Positions 60,730 through 64,000 of a stretch of 64,000 nt of DNA are shown here, piece by piece (position 1 is the stretch's first letter; the number at the start of each line of letters is the position of its first letter). Position numbers and translations under genes: made by a program. The stretch comes from Patulibacter sp. SYSU D01012. GTDB lineage: Bacteria > Actinomycetota > Thermoleophilia > Solirubrobacterales > Solirubrobacteraceae. The notes below the pieces were generated by a model. That model saw only the letters and a list, made by a program, of their open reading frames with translations. It was not told the DNA's origin and did not search any database. Where the stretch lies: contig NZ_JAFMTB010000001.1 in the NCBI RefSeq assembly GCF_017916475.1, positions 806,001 through 870,000 on the forward strand, in the 5' to 3' direction.

Positions 60730-61601
60730 TCCCCGAACGCGTCCCGGGCGAGCGCCACGAACCGCGCGGCCGCCGGCGCCGCGGCCGGCCGCCACGCGAG
60801 CGCCAGCGCGGCGAGCGTCGGCGACCCGGCCAGCGGGATCCCCCGCAGCCGCTCGCGGCCGGCGAGCATCGACGCGCTGACGACAGCCGCGCCCAGGCCC
60901 CGCTCGGCCAGGTCGAGGATCGCGTCGGGCGCGCTGGCCTCGAGCTCCGGCGCCAGCCGGACGTCCGCCGCCGCTGCCGCCCGGTCGAGCACCGTCCGGA
61001 TGCCCGTCCCGCGCGGCAGGGCCACGAGCGGGTGGCCGACCAGCTCGCCCGGGGCCAGCGACCGGCGACCGGCGAGCGGATGCGCGGTCGGCACGGCGAC
61101 CACGAGCGGCTCGCGCAGCACCACGTGCGACGCCACGCCGTCGAGCGGCTCGTCCGCGGTGCCGACGAGCGCCACGTCCAGGGCGCCGGCGCGGAGCGCG
61201 GCCAGCAGGGCGTCGGAGTCGTCCTCGCGCAGCGCCACCTCGACGCCGGGATGCGCGGCGCGGAACCTCGCGAGCGCGTCGAACAGCGGCGTGATGGTGC
61301 AGCCGCTCACCATCCCCAGCGCCAGGCGGCCGCGGACGACGCCGGTCACGTCGTCGACCGCCCGGCGGACCGCGGCCGCGGCGGCGAGCGCCGCCCGCGC
61401 GGGCTCCAGGGCGGCGCGTCCCGCCGCGGTCGGCCGCGCCGTCCGCCCCGAGCGGTCGATCAGCTCGGCCCCCAGCTCGCGCTCGAGCTGCCGCACCTGG
61501 GCGCTCACGCCCGACTGGCTGATGTGGACGCGCGCGGCGGCCCGCGTGAAGCTCGCCTCGTCGACGACCGCGACCAGGTACTCCAGCTGCCGCAGGTCCA
61601 T
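60726..61601 (-). CDS. LysR-family transcriptional regulator
   Basis: 291 residues. MDLRQLEYLVAVVDEASFTRAAARVHISQSGVSAQVRQLERELG is the LysR winged helix (about 1-60). The effector-binding domain (about 90-290) has ALREDDSDALLAALRAGALDVALVG, typical of LTTRs sensing small molecules. It is divergent from the SnoaL-like gene at 61672, a classical arrangement for activation. A TAGAAT -10 on the minus strand lies eight bases before the ATG. It shares a CTAG stop overlap with the hydrolase gene. Confidence 0.94.
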   Translation of the reverse strand: MDLRQLEYLVAVVDEASFTRAAARVHISQSGVSAQVRQLERELGAELIDRSGRTARPTAAGRAALEPARAALAAAAAVRRAVDDVTGVVRGRLALGMVSGCTITPLFDALARFRAAHPGVEVALREDDSDALLAALRAGALDVALVGTADEPLDGVASHVVLREPLVVAVPTAHPLAGRRSLAPGELVGHPLVALPRGTGIRTVLDRAAAAADVRLAPELEASAPDAILDLAERGLGAAVVSASMLAGRERLRGIPLAGSPTLAALALAWRPAAAPAAARFVALARDAFGD

Positions 61602-61671
61602 GACTGCCGATTCTAGTTCGCAGCAGGACCAGCTGTTGGACTTCTGGTGGTCGGGACGGGACGCTGCGTGC

Positions 61672-62076
61672 ATGAGCACCACGACGCACACCGGGGCGAC
61701 GCGGCGCGAGGTCGCGCGCCGCCCCGAGGACCTGACCCGCCTGTTCGTGGAGCGGGCGAACGCCGGCGACGCCGAGGGCCTCGCGGCGCTGTACGAGGAG
61801 GACGCCGTGATGGCGTACCCGCCGGGCCGCACCACCGTCGGTCGCGCGGCGATCCGGGCGCTGTGGGAGGACGTCCTGGCCCACCGGCCGCGGTTCGCGC
61901 CCGAGCCGCCGCTGCCGACGCTCGTCAGCGGCGAGCTGGCGCTGACCTCGACCCCGCCGGCCGACGGCTCCGGGGCCCGGGCGCAGGTGGCCCGCCGCCA
62001 GGCCGACGGCACGTGGCTGCGGGTGCTGGACCAGCCGGAGTTCGTCCGGCCGGACGGCGGACCGGCCCGCGCCTAG
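61672..62076 (+). CDS. SnoaL/NTF2-like small protein
   Basis: 134 residues. RPEDLTRLFVERANAGDAEGL (about 20-40) and VMAYPPGRTTVGRAAIRALWEDVLAHRP fit the SnoaL-like fold (cone-shaped alpha+beta barrel). SnoaL proteins act in polyketide cyclisation or as generic small-molecule enzymes; this one is probably a YybH/ketosteroid-isomerase-like stand-alone version. A GACGCT six bases before the ATG suggests a leaderless mRNA. Divergent from and probably regulated by the LysR protein next door. Confidence 0.88.
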   Translation: MSTTTHTGATRREVARRPEDLTRLFVERANAGDAEGLAALYEEDAVMAYPPGRTTVGRAAIRALWEDVLAHRPRFAPEPPLPTLVSGELALTSTPPADGSGARAQVARRQADGTWLRVLDQPEFVRPDGGPARA

Positions 62077-62094
62077 GCGCGGGCCGGCGGGCCG

Positions 62095-62793
62095 CTACTC
62101 GGCGTCGGCGGCGCCCGTCTCGCGCACCCCGTCCTTGGACGACACCGTCGCGATGGCCGCGGCGATCTCGTCCGGGCCGCCGACCACCTCGAACGTGCAG
62201 TGGACGGTCGACGGGTCGTCGAGCACGGCGAGCAGCGTGGCGGCGACGTCGGCGCGCGGGATCGGCCCGCGGTCGACCTGGCGGGCGGCGTGGATGCGGC
62301 CGTGGCCGTCCTCGTCGGTCAGCATCCCGGGCCGCACGATCGTGTAGTGCAGGCCGCTCTCGCGCACGTCCTGGTCGGCCTGCGCCTTGGCCTTGTGGTA
62401 CTCGACGTAGACCTCGTCGTCGGTGCGCGGCGGCCCGTCCAGGCCCATCGCGGAGACGACGACGATGCGGTCGATCCCCGCGTGCCGGCAGGCGTCGACG
62501 GTCTTCACCGCCGCCCCGTGGTCCACGGTCCACTTGCGCTCCTTGCCGCTGCCCGGGCCGGCCCCCGCGGCGAAGACGGCCGCGCTCGCGCCGCGGAACG
62601 CGCCGGCGAGCGACTCGCCCGTCGTCTCCTCGGCCTCCAGGTCCGCGACGACGGGCTCGATGCCGTCCGCGCGCAGGTCGTCCGCGTGGTCCGGGTTGCG
62701 GATGATGCCGCGGGCGGTGTCGCCCCGCTGGGCGAGCAGCCGCCCCAGGTGGCGGGCGATCTTCCCGTGGCCTCCGACGATCACGACGTCCAT
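62095..62793 (-). CDS. NAD(P)-binding atypical SDR (YtfG/NmrA-like)
   Basis: 232 residues. DVVIVGGHGKIARHLGRLLAQRGDTARGIIRNP gives the nucleotide-binding Rossmann motif (G-x-x-G-x-x-x). It belongs to the NAD(P)H-binding SDR_a5 type, lacking the classical Tyr-x3-Lys but keeping VEYHKAKAQADQDVRES, where Tyr/Lys could still act. Such proteins often sense NADPH or act as epimerase-like enzymes. A TAGCGT seven bases before the ATG supports leaderless expression. Convergent with the SnoaL-like gene. Confidence 0.88.
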   Translation of the reverse strand: MDVVIVGGHGKIARHLGRLLAQRGDTARGIIRNPDHADDLRADGIEPVVADLEAEETTGESLAGAFRGASAAVFAAGAGPGSGKERKWTVDHGAAVKTVDACRHAGIDRIVVVSAMGLDGPPRTDDEVYVEYHKAKAQADQDVRESGLHYTIVRPGMLTDEDGHGRIHAARQVDRGPIPRADVAATLLAVLDDPSTVHCTFEVVGGPDEIAAAIATVSSKDGVRETGAADAE

Positions 62794-62930
62794 GCGATCG
62801 ACGCTAACGCACGCCGTCCGGCGCCCCGAGGGCACGGGGGATGCGGTCGCCCGCCCCGGGGGATCGTCGGGGACGGGCCCGGGGGGATTCCCCATGGTGG
62901 GACCGTCCGGTGCCGCGCAGACTGCTGCCC

Positions 62931-63188
62931 ATGCTCTCCGCGCTGCCGCTCCGCCGCCCCGCACCCGCTCCCGGCGCCGGCCTGGCGGCGCTGCTCGGCG
63001 CCCCGCGCCCGTGCGGGCCGGTGCCCCGGGACCGCGCGGCGCGGCGCGCCGTCGGGGGCGTCCGCCCCGTCGTCCGCCCCGGCGCGCCGCGCCAGACGGG
63101 GGCGCTGCCGCCGGGCGCCGCGGGGCGCGCCGCCGCCGTGTGGGCCGCGGCCGGCGTCCCGGCCGCCGACGCCGCGCCGCCCGCGTGA
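62931..63188 (+). CDS. Possible small hypothetical protein
   Basis: 85 residues, Ala/Pro/Gly/Arg-rich with nearly all third positions G or C and a CAGACT -10-like box seven bases before the ATG. Composition is compatible with coding but also with a shadow; there is no family match or conserved motif. I list it as tentative only. The 62794-63233 stretch has no other clear gene. Confidence 0.4.
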   Translation: MLSALPLRRPAPAPGAGLAALLGAPRPCGPVPRDRAARRAVGGVRPVVRPGAPRQTGALPPGAAGRAAAVWAAAGVPAADAAPPA

Positions 63189-63233
63189 CCCCCGCGCGTT
63201 TGGCCCGATCCGGCCGAGGGCACCGGCCGGCGC

Positions 63234-64000
63234 ATGAGCACGGGTCACACGTCGCACGGGATCGCGGAGCAGGCGGCGGGGGCGCCGCGACCGCTCGCGG
63301 TCGTCACCGGCGCGTCGTCGGGCATCGGCCTCGAGCTGGCGCGGGTGCTGGCGCGCGAGCGGTTCGACCTGGTCGTCGCGGCGGAGGACGAGCGGATCGA
63401 GGCGATCGCGCAGGACCTGCAGCGCCTGGGCACCCACGCCCGCGCCGTCCAGGTCGACCTGGCGACCGTCGCCGGCTGCGAGCGGCTGGTGGACGAGGTC
63501 CGCGGCCTGGGCCGGCCCGTCGACGCGCTGGTGCTGAACGCCGGGGTCGGCGTGGGCGGCGAGTTCGCGCGCGACAACGAGCTGCAGGACCACCTGCGGC
63601 TGGTCGACCTGAACGTGCGCCACCCCGTGCACGTCGCGCGCGAGCTGCTGCCCGACATGGTGCAGCGGGGCGCCGGCCGGATCCTCTTCACCTCGTCGAT
63701 CGCCGCCGCGGCCCCGGGCCCGTACCAGGCCACCTACGCCGCGTCGAAGGCGTTCGTCCACTTCTTCGCGGAGGGCATCCGCGTCGAGCTGCAGGACTCC
63801 GGCGTCACCGTGACGGCGCTGCAGCCCGGGCCGACGGACACGGCGTTCTTCGCCCGCGCGGGCATGGAGGACACGAAGCTGGCCCAGGGCCGGAAGGACG
63901 ATCCCGCGCAGGTGGCGCGCGAGGGCTTCGACGCGATGATGCGCGGCGACGACCACGTCGTCGCGGGCGCGCCGCAGAACACGGCCCAGGCGCTCGGCGG
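63234..64000 (+). CDS. Short-chain dehydrogenase/reductase, C-terminus beyond the window
   Basis: At least 255 residues visible. AVVTGASSGIGLELARVLA is the cofactor motif, LNAGVGVGGEF the NAG region, and FTSSIAAAAPGPYQATYAASK the catalytic Ser/Tyr-Lys. The 20-residue N-terminal extension before the motif is hydrophilic. Substrate unknown. The protein continues past base 64000, so the true length cannot be judged. Confidence 0.9.
   Translation, partial: MSTGHTSHGIAEQAAGAPRPLAVVTGASSGIGLELARVLARERFDLVVAAEDERIEAIAQDLQRLGTHARAVQVDLATVAGCERLVDEVRGLGRPVDALVLNAGVGVGGEFARDNELQDHLRLVDLNVRHPVHVARELLPDMVQRGAGRILFTSSIAAAAPGPYQATYAASKAFVHFFAEGIRVELQDSGVTVTALQPGPTDTAFFARAGMEDTKLAQGRKDDPAQVAREGFDAMMRGDDHVVAGAPQNTAQALG

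Overview
The window is bacterial chromosome with very high GC, GC-saturated third codon positions, ATG and GTG starts, short gaps and many stop/start overlaps. The gene content (secreted trypsins, a GT2-GtrA/GT39 glycosylation locus, MpsC, PRC-barrel, DUF6629, separate LigD-type polymerase and ligase proteins, OmpR-type two-component system) suggests an actinomycete of the Thermoleophilia/Solirubrobacterales type (Patulibacter/Conexibacter-like). That placement is inferred from gene style, not from a search. I saw no rRNA, tRNA, CRISPR array, insertion sequence or prophage.

Layout. 1-3095: PRC-barrel protein, MpsC-like protein, aldehyde dehydrogenase. 3098-7899: cydAB with a coupled small membrane protein, then a candidate nhaA-I (lithium) riboswitch and an NhaA-thioredoxin fusion. 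7968-11461: DUF6629 and FUSC membrane proteins and a FadR-type GntR regulator. 11462-12282: an unusually long non-coding stretch with palindromes and a promoter carrying two FadR-type operators, in front of a sterol-desaturase-family hydroxylase. 13339-16393: LigD-type polymerase, a PAP2 protein and an ATP-dependent ligase. 16480-26674: two paralogous secreted trypsins bracketing a lipoprotein/GT2-GtrA/GT39 locus, followed by an OmpR/histidine-kinase pair. Matching 11-bp CCCAG repeats stand at the same distance from the start codons of the lipoprotein, the GT2 gene and the response regulator. 26731-30801: ECF sigma factor with SnoaL tail, TetR plus DUF4442 pair, NHL-repeat secreted protein. 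30947-36141: ThiM, a penicillin-acylase-family enzyme with a collagen-like tail, two membrane proteins. 36281-39476: acyl-CoA dehydrogenase, SDR and phosphotransferase operon. 39592-46677: metabolic and small hypothetical genes, OsmC, SDR, MerR/aldo-keto reductase pair, membrane protein, lipoprotein. 46696-54680: TetR/MFS exporter pair, acyltransferase, FAD oxidase, CHAD, DsbA, a YgfZ-like protein and an acyl-ACP thioesterase. 54786-57917: a minus-strand operon of three related exported or membrane proteins of unknown function. 57975-64000: acetyltransferases, an alpha/beta hydrolase that appears to start at CTG, LysR/SnoaL pair, NAD(P)-binding protein and a truncated SDR.

Regulation is unusually readable. 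At many genes a -10 hexamer of form NANNNT lies 6-7 nt before the start codon, which predicts leaderless mRNAs. Paired regulator/target units can be read directly: FadR-type with hydroxylase, OmpR-type with glycosylation locus, TetR with MFS, MerR with aldo-keto reductase. Several convergent gene pairs share a CTAG in which both stop codons overlap.
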